64,000 bases of DNA from Candidatus Saccharimonadota bacterium (GCA_029288485.1 JARIHC010000004.1:305412-369411); one strand, 5' to 3'. Shown: positions 35,603 through 44,279, counted from the first letter of the stretch. A program made the numbers and translations. Notes: generated by a model not told the origin, from the letters alone.

Positions 35603-38485
35603 CTACCTTGCTTTAGATAGCTTGATTGTGAGTTCAACGCCGTCGACTTTGACGCTTGTAGTGTAATCATATTCTTTAACAGATTCGGGCTCTGGGACAG
35701 CCAGAACTTCGCGCAGCATATAATCGTTTAATGCCTTGTTTTCAAACAATTCCTGCAGGTCGCCCGCGGTATCGGATAGTGACAGATATATACGGTTATC
35801 TACCTCTAGGCCGGCGTCTTTGCGGGCCTTTTGGATGTGGCGGACAATCTCGCGCATCTGGCCTTCGGCCTTCAGATCAGGGGTAATCTGAGTATCTAGT
35901 TTGAGAACCTTGCCCTGCTTAACTTCTTTAACATTGAGTTCTTCTCTGATGATGTCTATAAGCTCTGGTTTCAAGTTACTGATATCGGCACTCACTGATT
36001 GCAGCGGCTGGCGGACTTTGATGCTAGCGCTAGCGCGCTGCGCCAGGCCTTCGGTGATAGCTTCGCGGACCACGCCCATATCTCTTACCAACAGTTCATT
36101 AATATGGCCGACCTCCGGCCAATCCAGAAGATGGACTGATTCGCCGCCGGTGAGTTTTTGATAAAGCTCTTCAGCCAGGAACGGCGTGAAAGGCGCGATT
36201 ATTAGGCTGAGCTGAACCAGTACATAGTGCAGCGTGCGGTAAGCGGCTGTTTTATCGGTGTCGTTTTCGCTTTTCCAAAAGCGTTTGCGGCTGCGGCGGA
36301 CATACCAGTTGCTAGCGTCATCTATAAGCGGTATGACAGGCTTAAGCGCGTTTGGCAGGTCGTAGGCCTGCATATGGCGGTCAACCTCGCCAGAGAGCTC
36401 GTGAACACGGCTGACGACCCATAAATCAAGCGGATTAGTAAGGTCCGGTGTTGGATCTGTGGGCAGCTCGCCAGCCTCGAGGCCAGAATCCCAGCCATCA
36501 ACATCGGCATACAAACTAAAGAAGTCGTACATGTTCCAGACCATAGCCAGCTTGCGGGCAATATCGGCCACCTCTTTATCTTGCAGCGCAAAATCTTCGC
36601 CGTTTAACACCGGTGAACTAAGTAGCAAAAAACGCAGCGCATCGGCGCTGTATTTATCCATCAATTCGTTGGGGTCAGTAAAATTGCCGAAACTTTTGCT
36701 CATTTTGCGGCCGTCGTTGCCAGCCAGCGTACCTGTAACGACTACGTTATGAAAAGCGTTTTTGTCGAATAAGCCGACAGACACGGCGTGCAAGTAGTAA
36801 AACCAGGCTCTGACCTGGCCGACGTATTCGGCAATGAAGTCGCCGGGGAAGTTTTCTTCGAATTTTTCGGTGTTTTCGAAGGGATAATGGAATTGGGCAA
36901 ACGGCATGCTGCCGCTTTCGAACCAACAGTCTAATACTTTGTCGATGCGTTTATACTCGATATCATTCTCGGTGAAAGTGACGTCATCAATCCATGGGCG
37001 GTGGTAATCTTCTAGCTCTACACCTGATAATTCTTTTAGTTCAGCGTAGCTACCAATAACTTTCACGTGTTCCTTGCCGTTTTTATCGGCACCTTTCCAA
37101 ACCGGCATAGCCGTGGCCCAGAAGCGGTCGCGGCTGAGGTTCCAATCTGGTGCTGATTCTACGGTTTTAGCGAAGCGGCCGCGTTTAATATGCGCTGGGA
37201 ACCAGTTGATCTGGCCATTTTGCTCTAACATAGCCTCGCGCTGATCATTAATGTTCATAAACCAACTAGGGTGAGCACGGTAAATAAGCTTGGTGCCGCA
37301 GCGGTGGCAATGCGGATAGCTGTGGCGGATATACTCTATGCGCCAGACTTTGCCCTGCTCCAGGAATGTCTTAGCGATCGATTTATTAGCCTCCCATATC
37401 TGCTGGCCTTGCCAATCACTTTCAGTTAGCAGTCCATTATCATCGATCACTGATACAACTGGAAAGTCTTCTTTTTTGGCCGTCATATAGTCTTCCTCGC
37501 CGTAAGCGGGAGCTTGCGAGACGATGCCGGTTCCCTCTTCCAAAGTCACGAAATCACCGTGATGCACGCGGTGCGCTCCCTTGCCCCAATCCTTATAAAA
37601 CGGCTCGTAGGTCTTGCCGATCAGCTCTTTACCCTTGAAAGTCCGGAGAATTTTATGCGGCACGGGTTGGTGCTTTTCATCTTGGAAGGTTTTTTCTAGC
37701 AAATCTTTGGCAACGATAAACTTCTCGCCGGCCGCTTCGACTTCGGCGTACTCAAAATCCTTGTTGACCGCTAAACCGGTGTTGGCTAGCAGCGTCCAGG
37801 CGACGGTGGTCCAGACCAACAAAGAGGCGTCGCTGCCGCTTAGCTTGAATTTAGCGTAGACCGAGGGGTCGGTGTCTTCTTGGTAGGAGTTATCCATGGC
37901 GACCTCGGCCTTGCTGATCGGCGTAGCGTCGCGTACGCAGTACATAAGCACCTTCTCGCCTTCGTAGATTTTGCCGGCGTCATAGAGCTCTTTAAAGGCC
38001 CACCAGACGGATTCCATGTACGGTTTATCCATGGTTTTATAAGCGCCCTTGAAATCAACCCAGCGGCCAATACGGTCGATGGTATCTTCCCACTCATTAC
38101 CGGTTTGGACCATGTTTTCGCGGCAAGTGTTGATATATTCTTCTAAACTTACCTTGGTGCCAATGTCGCGCTTATCTTGAATACCGAGTTTTTGTTCGGT
38201 GAACACCTCTGCCGGCAAGCCGTGGCAATCCCAGCCCCATACCCGCTCTACCCGCCGGCCTTTCATGGTCCAGTAGCGTGGTACAGCGTCTTTGATAATA
38301 GAGCTTAAGAGCGTGCCGTGGTGCGGCACGCCAGTAATAAACGGTGGTCCGTCGTAGAATACATAGGCGTTATCTACCGGCCGCATGTCAACCGACTTCT
38401 CAAAGATTTTACGCTGTTTCCAATATTGTACGAGGTCTTTTTCGTACTCTATGGCTTTTCGGCGCGTACCTTTTTTAAATTTCAC
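35603..38485 (-). CDS. ileS: Isoleucyl-tRNA synthetase
   Basis: 960 residues from a GTG start giving VKFKKGTRRKAIEYEKD, selected because AAAGGAG lies six bases upstream; the longer frame would run into the T-box. Class I motifs: the HIGH equivalent PHHGTLL and KMSKSFGN, a CP1 editing domain with TTVAWTLLANTGLAVN, and an anticodon domain. No C-terminal zinc finger is evident, as in the eukaryote-like IleS type 2. It is controlled by the T-box just upstream. Confidence 0.96.
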   Translation of the reverse strand: MKFKKGTRRKAIEYEKDLVQYWKQRKIFEKSVDMRPVDNAYVFYDGPPFITGVPHHGTLLSSIIKDAVPRYWTMKGRRVERVWGWDCHGLPAEVFTEQKLGIQDKRDIGTKVSLEEYINTCRENMVQTGNEWEDTIDRIGRWVDFKGAYKTMDKPYMESVWWAFKELYDAGKIYEGEKVLMYCVRDATPISKAEVAMDNSYQEDTDPSVYAKFKLSGSDASLLVWTTVAWTLLANTGLAVNKDFEYAEVEAAGEKFIVAKDLLEKTFQDEKHQPVPHKILRTFKGKELIGKTYEPFYKDWGKGAHRVHHGDFVTLEEGTGIVSQAPAYGEEDYMTAKKEDFPVVSVIDDNGLLTESDWQGQQIWEANKSIAKTFLEQGKVWRIEYIRHSYPHCHRCGTKLIYRAHPSWFMNINDQREAMLEQNGQINWFPAHIKRGRFAKTVESAPDWNLSRDRFWATAMPVWKGADKNGKEHVKVIGSYAELKELSGVELEDYHRPWIDDVTFTENDIEYKRIDKVLDCWFESGSMPFAQFHYPFENTEKFEENFPGDFIAEYVGQVRAWFYYLHAVSVGLFDKNAFHNVVVTGTLAGNDGRKMSKSFGNFTDPNELMDKYSADALRFLLLSSPVLNGEDFALQDKEVADIARKLAMVWNMYDFFSLYADVDGWDSGLEAGELPTDPTPDLTNPLDLWVVSRVHELSGEVDRHMQAYDLPNALKPVIPLIDDASNWYVRRSRKRFWKSENDTDKTAAYRTLHYVLVQLSLIIAPFTPFLAEELYQKLTGGESVHLLDWPEVGHINELLVRDMGVVREAITEGLAQRASASIKVRQPLQSVSADISNLKPELIDIIREELNVKEVKQGKVLKLDTQITPDLKAEGQMREIVRHIQKARKDAGLEVDNRIYLSLSDTAGDLQELFENKALNDYMLREVLAVPEPESVKEYDYTTSVKVDGVELTIKLSKAR

Positions 38486-38490
38486 TGCAG

Positions 38491-38677
38491 CTCCTTTAAA
38501 AAATAAAAGCCCCTCTGAGCGCAGGAGCTCGTCTTGTCTTACTTTGGCGAGCGGTACCATCCTGCTTAATGGGACTTAATTACGGCTGTTACGGGCCTCC
38601 CCGTCCGGTTCTACTGAGCCTTTTAGGCTGTTCTTCCGGCTCCTTCGCGGTTGATAGCCGCTCTATACGGATTAACT
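38491..38677 (-). promoter_or_regulatory. Isoleucine T-box riboswitch of ileS
   Basis: Minus strand, 5' to 3'. A stem I with candidate specifier ATC (38655-38653, Ile) and a distal AGTAGAA element. Then the T-box AGGATGGTACCGCTC, with the UGG bulge for the tRNA end (around 38559-38551). Antiterminator: AGCAGGA (38566-38560) pairs with TCCTGC (38526-38521). Terminator: AGCTCC (38529-38524) pairs with GGGGCT (38513-38508), then TTTTATTTTTT. A TATGAT -10 lies just upstream. Uncharged tRNA-Ile should favour the antiterminator. Confidence 0.85.
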
Positions 38678-38721
38678 TAACTTTATCATAAGCAGCCACA
38701 GCTGACCAAACAGCCTAAGCG

Positions 38722-38988
38722 CTAAACGCTAGCGTAGGAGGCGACTTCGTCCATGAGTGGCAGCGCGTCACCCTCCCAGACTTTTTGAATAACACCATCG
38801 TCTTGGATCACCAAAATAGCTGGGTATTGAACAATATCGTAAAGCGTAGCCGTGGCTATACCATCACGGCTGTCGAGGTTAAGGATTTCTAAGCGCCGCG
38901 GACCGTGTCGGCGTTGAAATTCATGTACAAATTCTTCTACTTGTCGGCCATGTTCGGATTCTGGACGGTAAAGGATAAGGATTTTCAT
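38722..38988 (-). CDS. Small thioredoxin-fold protein without the CxxC site
   Basis: 88 residues with the strand-helix-strand order of glutaredoxin/thioredoxin: MKILILYRPESEHGRQVEEFV, LEILNLDSRDG, and the cis-Pro turn QYPAILVI. The active-site position reads PESEHGRQ with no cysteine, and there is none in the whole protein, so it cannot act as a dithiol reductase. It may bind a partner or ligand. It diverges from the leucine leader. Confidence 0.7.
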   Translation of the reverse strand: MKILILYRPESEHGRQVEEFVHEFQRRHGPRRLEILNLDSRDGIATATLYDIVQYPAILVIQDDGVIQKVWEGDALPLMDEVASYASV

Positions 38989-39021
38989 ATCAGATTAAGT
39001 TTAGCATATTGCAACCTATGT

Positions 39022-39027
39022 TATAAT
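39022..39027 (+). promoter_or_regulatory. -10 element of the leuA transcript
   Basis: Perfect TATAAT. No good -35 at 16-18 bases upstream. Transcription should start about 39034, the A of the leader ATG. Confidence 0.55.
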
Positions 39028-39033
39028 TTGCGC

Positions 39034-39114
39034 ATGGTGAAAATTATGCAGAAGCAAATGGATCTACTCCTCCTCGGCCTTACGGGGTTGTGCTTCAGCA
39101 TGGTTGAAGCCTAG
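39034..39114 (+). CDS. Leucine leader peptide (26 codons)
   Basis: Starts MVKIMQKQM, then DLLLLGLTGL, ending MVEA and TAG. Six of 26 codons are Leu, four in a row (CTA CTC CTC CTC at 39064-39075). It precedes a 2-isopropylmalate synthase gene, and the stop lies inside segment 2 of the attenuator. The ATG is at the expected first transcribed base. A shorter start at 39058 (after AGAAG) would keep the Leu run. Classic leader-peptide layout. Confidence 0.75.
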   Translation: MVKIMQKQMDLLLLGLTGLCFSMVEA

Positions 39115-39195
39115 CCCGCCTCAGTAAACCGAGCGCGGCTCCAGCACAACCCGAAACTAGAAGATCAGGCTTCAACTGAAGTCTGTTTTTTAATT
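39085..39195 (+). promoter_or_regulatory. Leucine attenuator of leuA
   Basis: Segment 1 GCTTCA (39092-39097) pairs with segment 2 TGAAGC (39105-39110). Segment 2 GTTGAAGCCT (39103-39112) pairs perfectly over ten bases with segment 3 AGGCTTCAAC (39167-39176). Segment 3 AGGCTTC pairs with segment 4 GAAGTCT (39178-39184), then GTTTTTTAATTTT: an intrinsic terminator. GGGTTGTGCT (39085-39094) also pairs perfectly with AGCACAACCC (39143-39152). A ribosome stalled on the Leu codons would block segment 1 and free segment 2 for the antiterminator. Confidence 0.8.
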
Positions 39196-39210
39196 TTGAG
39201 AGGAAAATTT

Positions 39211-40815
39211 ATGCCAGAAATTATACGAGATCCAAGCCAAGTAGTAATTTACGACACCACCTTAAGAGACGGAGCCCAGATGCCGCGGATTGATTTTGAT
39301 CTCGAGGATAGAATTGTTATAGTCGGCAAACTAGCTCAAATGGGCGTGGACGTTATAGAGGCTGGCTTCCCTTTTGCGGTAGAAGGCGATTTTGAGGCTG
39401 CGAGAGCTATTGCCGAAAGCGTCGATGGTCCGACTATCAGCGCTCTGTCACGGACCCGCCACAGCGATATTGAGGCCGCCTGGGACGCTATTGAGCCGGC
39501 TAGCCACAAGGGTGGAGCACGCATTCATACCTTTATTGGCACTAGCGACAGCCATATGGAAGCCCTAGGAATATCCAGCGAAGCCCAGCTAATAGAAGCA
39601 GTTAGGTCAGGAATTCAAAAAGCTACAGAATACACTGACGACATCGAGTTTTCTCCTGAAGACGCTTCACGGACACCTTTCAACCGGATGTTAAGAGTAG
39701 TTTTGGAGGCAGTCGACGCTGGCGCTACCACCATCAACATACCCGACACCGTGGGCTTCGCGGTCATGCAAGAATATGCCCAGCGCATTAAAGTGGTTAA
39801 AGAACAGATCGAAGCAAAGATTGGTAAGGGTCGAGTGGTGGTATCTGCTCACTGCCACGACGATCTGGGCTGGGCTACGGCTAATACAATGATGGCTATC
39901 GCGGCCGGTGCGCGGCAAGCAGAGGTCACTATAGGCGGCATAGGCGAGAGAGCTAGCAACGCTTGTGAAGAAGAAGTCGTTGCCAATATAGAAGAGCGCG
40001 GCGATCAGTTTGGAGGCGTTTATACAAATGTCGATACCAGCCAGCTTACCCCTGTATATAAGGAAGTAATGGATCGAGCTGGATTGCCTATTCAGCTAAA
40101 CAAAGCGGTGGTTGGTCGTAATGCCTTCGCTCATGAAGCCGGAATTCATCAGCACAAAATGCAAAAGGACCGCGAGACATACGAACACATGGACGGCGAA
40201 GAGTACGGCCAAGTCCCTGCGGAAATGGTGTTGGGTAAATTATCTGGCTGGAGAGGCGTGGAAAGCCGGCTAAAGGATATTGGGATTACTGCGAACTCCG
40301 AGATGTTAATAGCCATTAGCGAACGCTCCAAGGCTCGCTCCGATGAACTGGGCCGCCGCATGGCCGATAACGATATCGAGGAAATAGCCGCTGAATTAAC
40401 CGGCGAAATAGTAACTGACGGTGTTGTGTTCGGCTCGATGGTGACTAGCGGCGATACTGTTACCGTTAGTTTGGAAGATTCGGAAGCAAGGCCTGCCGGC
40501 AAGGCAGAAGGCGTATCCGACAAAGGCAGCATTGATGCCGGCTGCAAGGCTGTTAACAAAATGACTGGCTTCGCTGGCGATATTGTCGAGTGGAGCGGTA
40601 TCTCGAAATCAAGGGGTGCCGCCGCTGCAGCCGGCATTTACGTGACAGTCGCACAGAACGGCAACCGTGTTGAGGCTTATGCCGAAGATGAGCGAGGAGT
40701 TGATGCCGCTAGCATTAAGGCCTACATCAAAGCTATTGGACTAATCGAGCGCTCTCAAGCGCGGTTGGCAACGACGCCTAGTACTGAGAACGCCAAGACT
40801 GTCGTTGCCGCTTAG
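39211..40815 (+). CDS. leuA: 2-isopropylmalate synthase-like enzyme with regulatory domain
   Basis: 534 residues from the ATG giving MPEIIRD, preceded by GAGAGG. TIM-barrel catalytic domain with YDTTLRDGAQ, the metal motif SAHCHDDLGWA, GGIGERASNACEE and NAFAHEAGIHQHKM; the last 130 residues match the LeuA dimer/allosteric domain (KGSIDAGCKAVNKM..., VDAASIKAYIKAI). It should condense acetyl-CoA with 2-ketoisovalerate, the first step of leucine synthesis. leuB, leuC and leuD are not nearby. The leucine leader upstream supports LeuA over homocitrate or citramalate synthase. Confidence 0.88.
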   Translation: MPEIIRDPSQVVIYDTTLRDGAQMPRIDFDLEDRIVIVGKLAQMGVDVIEAGFPFAVEGDFEAARAIAESVDGPTISALSRTRHSDIEAAWDAIEPASHKGGARIHTFIGTSDSHMEALGISSEAQLIEAVRSGIQKATEYTDDIEFSPEDASRTPFNRMLRVVLEAVDAGATTINIPDTVGFAVMQEYAQRIKVVKEQIEAKIGKGRVVVSAHCHDDLGWATANTMMAIAAGARQAEVTIGGIGERASNACEEEVVANIEERGDQFGGVYTNVDTSQLTPVYKEVMDRAGLPIQLNKAVVGRNAFAHEAGIHQHKMQKDRETYEHMDGEEYGQVPAEMVLGKLSGWRGVESRLKDIGITANSEMLIAISERSKARSDELGRRMADNDIEEIAAELTGEIVTDGVVFGSMVTSGDTVTVSLEDSEARPAGKAEGVSDKGSIDAGCKAVNKMTGFAGDIVEWSGISKSRGAAAAAGIYVTVAQNGNRVEAYAEDERGVDAASIKAYIKAIGLIERSQARLATTPSTENAKTVVAA

Positions 40816-40834
40816 AAAAGAGCTGTCTACACCT

Positions 40835-43636
40835 TTAGCTACAACCTGTGGTAGAGCCGCAGGAAGTACAGACATAGCAGCTACCAGAGCGCTGGGTTTG
40901 GTTGCCGCAGTTGAAGCATAGCGGCGCCGTGGAGTCATTGACGGTAGATTTGGAAACGCCGGTCGGTTCGGCGGGAGCTTCGTTAACTGGCGGCGATTCA
41001 GGCTCTTTGATTTGAACTGGCTCCGGTTGCTCTTCTTTGATCTCAGGCACTATGCCGCCTAGTAATGTAGTTTGCTGGTCTGGCATGTCGTCTATCGAGG
41101 CCAAGCCCAGCTCCAGACGGTCGTCAAAGTTCAGGTAGTCCAAGGCTAAGCGGCGGAAGATGAAGTCTACCAAGCTGGTTGCTGTACGGATATCAGCATC
41201 ATCAGTAATGCCAGATGGTGCGAAGGTCATGCTAGTAAAGCTCTTGACGTAGTCCTTAAGCGGCACGCCGAACTGCAGTCCGTGGCTAACGCTGATAGCG
41301 AAGGCATCGATGAAGCCGGCCAGCGTAGATCCCTGCTTGCCCAGGCTCATGAAGATTTCGCCGGGAGTGCCGTCGTCGTACTCGCCAACGGTCATGTAGC
41401 CATGGCTGTCGGCCACACGGAAAGAGTAGGTTTTACTCTTGCGCACCTTAGGCAGTTCGCGGCGCACAGCGCCTTTAAGGATGAACTTGTCGTTGACCGC
41501 CTCAACTGCAGCTGAAGCTGGCGCGGCTGCTGCCGGCTCGTCTTTTTTGTCACCATCTTTCTTGGCCATAGATAACGGCTGGGCGACTTTACAGTTGTCG
41601 CGGTAAATAGCTACAGCCTTAAGACCCATTTTCCAGGCGTCAATATGCAGCTGCTCGACGTCTTCTACTGAAACGTCTTCCGGCATATTCACGGTCTTAG
41701 AGATCGCGCCCGACAGGAACGGTTGCACAGCAGACATCATCTTAACGTGGCCAAGGTAGTGGATGGCGTTATCGCCCATTGAACAAGCAAACACTGGCTC
41801 ATGTTCCTTTTTGAGGCCCGGCGCACCTAAAATTGTCTTTTCTTTATCGATGTAATCAACGATGGCATCAATTTGCGGCTTAGTGTAGCCAAGTGCCTTT
41901 AGAGCCCGCGGCACAGTTTGGTTAACAATGTGCATGGTGCCGCCGCCAACCAGTTTCTTGACCTTAACCAGACCTAGATCTGGTTCAATACCGGTGGTAT
42001 CGCAGTCCATCATCAGGCCAATTGTGCCGGTCGGCGCCAAAACGCTAGCTTGGCTATTGCGCACCCCGTACAGACTGCCTAGTTCAACGGCTTCGTCCCA
42101 TGCTGAGGCGGCAGCGCTCAAAAGTTCTTCACTGACCATGCTGGCATCAATCTTAGAAACTTCTTCGCGGTGCATCTTTAGAACCTTAAGCATGCCCTGG
42201 CGATCTTTGTTAAAGCCGGCAAACGGGCCAACTCGGCGAGCCATCTTAGCGCTTGTGGCATAGCTGTGGCCAGTTAAGAGTGCCGTTATAGCAGCAGCTT
42301 GGGCGCGGCCCTCGTCGCTGTCGTACGGCAGACCCTGAGCCATCAATAAAGCGCCCAGGTTAGCATAGCCAATACCGAGTTCGCGGTACGCCTTGGCGTT
42401 CTTGGTAATGCTCTCTGTCGGGTAAGAGCTATAGCCAACCAGAATTTCTTGAGCGGTAAAGATTAGCTCAACCGTGTGCCTAAACTCTTCTATAGCAAAG
42501 CTAAAATCATCGCGTAGATACTTCAGCAAGTTGATGCTAGCTAGGTTACAGGCTGAGTTGTCCAGGTGCATATATTCGCTACAAGGGTTCGAGCCGTTGA
42601 TGCGGCCAGCAACCGGACAGGTGTGCCAGCGGTTGATGGTGGTATCGTATTGCATACCGGGATCAGCGCACTCCCAGGCGGCTTTAGAAAATTCCCGGAA
42701 AAGCTTGCGGGCTTTAATGGTTTTAACCCGCTTACCGTTAGTAACTGCTTTCAGGTCCCAATCTTCGTCATTCTCGACAGCTTTCATGAATTCATCAGTC
42801 ACACGTACAGATATATTGGCGTTTTGGTACTGCACACTGAAGGAGTCCTTGCCGTCTAGACTCATGTCCCAGCCCAAACTCTCCAGATCGCGGGCCTTGC
42901 GCTCTTCTATGGCTTTACTCCAGATAAACTCCATGACATCCGGATGATCAATGTTTAAAATAACCATTTTGGCAGCTCGGCGGGTTTTGCCGCCGCTCTT
43001 GATAGCGCCAGCGCTGGCGTCCGCGCCGCGCATGAAGCTTAAGGGGCCGCTAGCTGTACCAGCGGATTTGCCCAACGTTTCCACGCTGGAGCGAATAGGG
43101 CTGATGTTAATGCCCGAGCCGCTGCCGCCCTTAAATATCATGCCTTCTTCGACATACCAGTTAAGGATCGCCGGCATGGTGTCCTCGATACCTAATATAA
43201 AACAGGCGCTGGCTTGCTGGGCGCGCTCTTTGGCGCCAATATTAAACCATACGGGACTATTAAAAGCAGCGCGTTGAGTAGCTAGTACGTATTTAAGCTC
43301 TTCGCGAAAATCTTCGGCTTCAGTTTCGTTCTCAAAGTAGCCTTCTTGTAAGCCTTGGCGCGTAACAGTATCAACGACGCGGTCAATCAAATGTTTGAGT
43401 GATTTTTCGCGTCCCTGCGTACCGGGCGTGCCGGTAAAATACTTTTGTGCCACGATATTAATGGCATTTAGAGACCAACCTTCCGGAAATTCGACGCCTT
43501 TCTGTTCGAAAACCGGTTTGTCGGTCATTGGATTCTTAATAATAGAATCGCGCTTAGACCACTTAAGCTGGTCATATGCTTTACTTTTCTTGGGCGTAAA
43601 AAGCCTTTCCACCCCCAAGCTGGTTGTTTGTCCCAT
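40835..43636 (-). CDS. nrdJ: Adenosylcobalamin-dependent ribonucleotide reductase (class II)
   Basis: 933 residues. The class II signature starts at MGQTTSLGVERLF...; the substrate-site cysteines and finger loop are in NPCSEYMHLDNSACNLASINLLKYL; the C-terminus has a zinc-ribbon or redox tail CFNCGNQTQRSGSCYVCTSCG. It reduces ribonucleotides using coenzyme B12, which a reduced genome would have to scavenge. In its 80-base leader an imperfect hairpin (TTCGC-tCCGG...CCGG-c-GCGAA, 43657-43690) precedes the start; it is too short for a B12 riboswitch. It follows nrdR. Confidence 0.95.
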   Translation of the reverse strand: MGQTTSLGVERLFTPKKSKAYDQLKWSKRDSIIKNPMTDKPVFEQKGVEFPEGWSLNAINIVAQKYFTGTPGTQGREKSLKHLIDRVVDTVTRQGLQEGYFENETEAEDFREELKYVLATQRAAFNSPVWFNIGAKERAQQASACFILGIEDTMPAILNWYVEEGMIFKGGSGSGINISPIRSSVETLGKSAGTASGPLSFMRGADASAGAIKSGGKTRRAAKMVILNIDHPDVMEFIWSKAIEERKARDLESLGWDMSLDGKDSFSVQYQNANISVRVTDEFMKAVENDEDWDLKAVTNGKRVKTIKARKLFREFSKAAWECADPGMQYDTTINRWHTCPVAGRINGSNPCSEYMHLDNSACNLASINLLKYLRDDFSFAIEEFRHTVELIFTAQEILVGYSSYPTESITKNAKAYRELGIGYANLGALLMAQGLPYDSDEGRAQAAAITALLTGHSYATSAKMARRVGPFAGFNKDRQGMLKVLKMHREEVSKIDASMVSEELLSAAASAWDEAVELGSLYGVRNSQASVLAPTGTIGLMMDCDTTGIEPDLGLVKVKKLVGGGTMHIVNQTVPRALKALGYTKPQIDAIVDYIDKEKTILGAPGLKKEHEPVFACSMGDNAIHYLGHVKMMSAVQPFLSGAISKTVNMPEDVSVEDVEQLHIDAWKMGLKAVAIYRDNCKVAQPLSMAKKDGDKKDEPAAAAPASAAVEAVNDKFILKGAVRRELPKVRKSKTYSFRVADSHGYMTVGEYDDGTPGEIFMSLGKQGSTLAGFIDAFAISVSHGLQFGVPLKDYVKSFTSMTFAPSGITDDADIRTATSLVDFIFRRLALDYLNFDDRLELGLASIDDMPDQQTTLLGGIVPEIKEEQPEPVQIKEPESPPVNEAPAEPTGVSKSTVNDSTAPLCFNCGNQTQRSGSCYVCTSCGSTTGCS

Positions 43637-43716
43637 GGTAGTACCCTTCCTTCTTTTTCGCGCCGGCCTCTCTCAATAACCCGGAGCGAACACCTCTTAT
43701 GGTTTTAGTTTTTTAT

Positions 43717-44223
43717 TTAGTTTTTGATTTTGGCTGACGACGCGGCCGTTTCCTGCTGCTCGGCAAGATGTTTGCCCTGCCGTACAAGCGATAATTCTTG
43801 TTCGAAACTGGCAATATCTTTAAAGCGGCGATAAACACTGGCGAAGCGTACATACGCTACCTCGTTGAGCCGAGCCAACTTGTCCATGACAAGTTCGCCG
43901 ACTTTATTGGAACGTACTTCCGACTCGTCGCAGGCGTATAAGTCCTGTTCAACGCTATTCACTACGTCTTCTAGCTGCAGGCTGGTAACCGGGGTCTTCT
44001 CGCAAGCCCGGTACAAGCCGGCCAGCAGCTTGTCCCGATTGAAGAGTTCGCGCGTACCATCGTTCTTAACAACAATAAGCTGCGGACGCTCCAAACGTTC
44101 GTAGGTCGTAAAGCGCTGCCCGCAGGCAACACACATGCGGCGGCGGCGGATCGCTTGGCCCTCTGCGACATCGCGTGACTCAATGACTTTAATGTCATCG
44201 CTATGGCATTGGTTGCATTTCAC
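43717..44223 (-). CDS. nrdR: Transcriptional repressor NrdR
   Basis: 168 residues from a GTG start giving VKCNQCHSDD, chosen because AAGGAGG lies five bases upstream. An N-terminal zinc ribbon (CNQC...CVACGQRFTTYE) and an ATP-cone (PQLIVVKNDGTRELFNRDKLLAGL) are visible. NrdR senses ATP/dATP and represses ribonucleotide reductase genes. It stands directly upstream of nrdJ and may regulate itself and nrdJ. Confidence 0.96.
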   Translation of the reverse strand: MKCNQCHSDDIKVIESRDVAEGQAIRRRRMCVACGQRFTTYERLERPQLIVVKNDGTRELFNRDKLLAGLYRACEKTPVTSLQLEDVVNSVEQDLYACDESEVRSNKVGELVMDKLARLNEVAYVRFASVYRRFKDIASFEQELSLVRQGKHLAEQQETAASSAKIKN

Positions 44224-44279
44224 GTTAGCCTCCTTGAAACCTAATGTGCTCACAGTTCGCTATACGCCACGTGTTTGTT

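Noticed and set aside
37060..37080. parS-like TTTCACGTG site inside ileS
   Set aside because: Only one half fits the parS consensus.
43637..43716. Cobalamin riboswitch ahead of nrdJ
   Set aside because: The gap is 80 bases and lacks the B12-box; only a simple hairpin is present.
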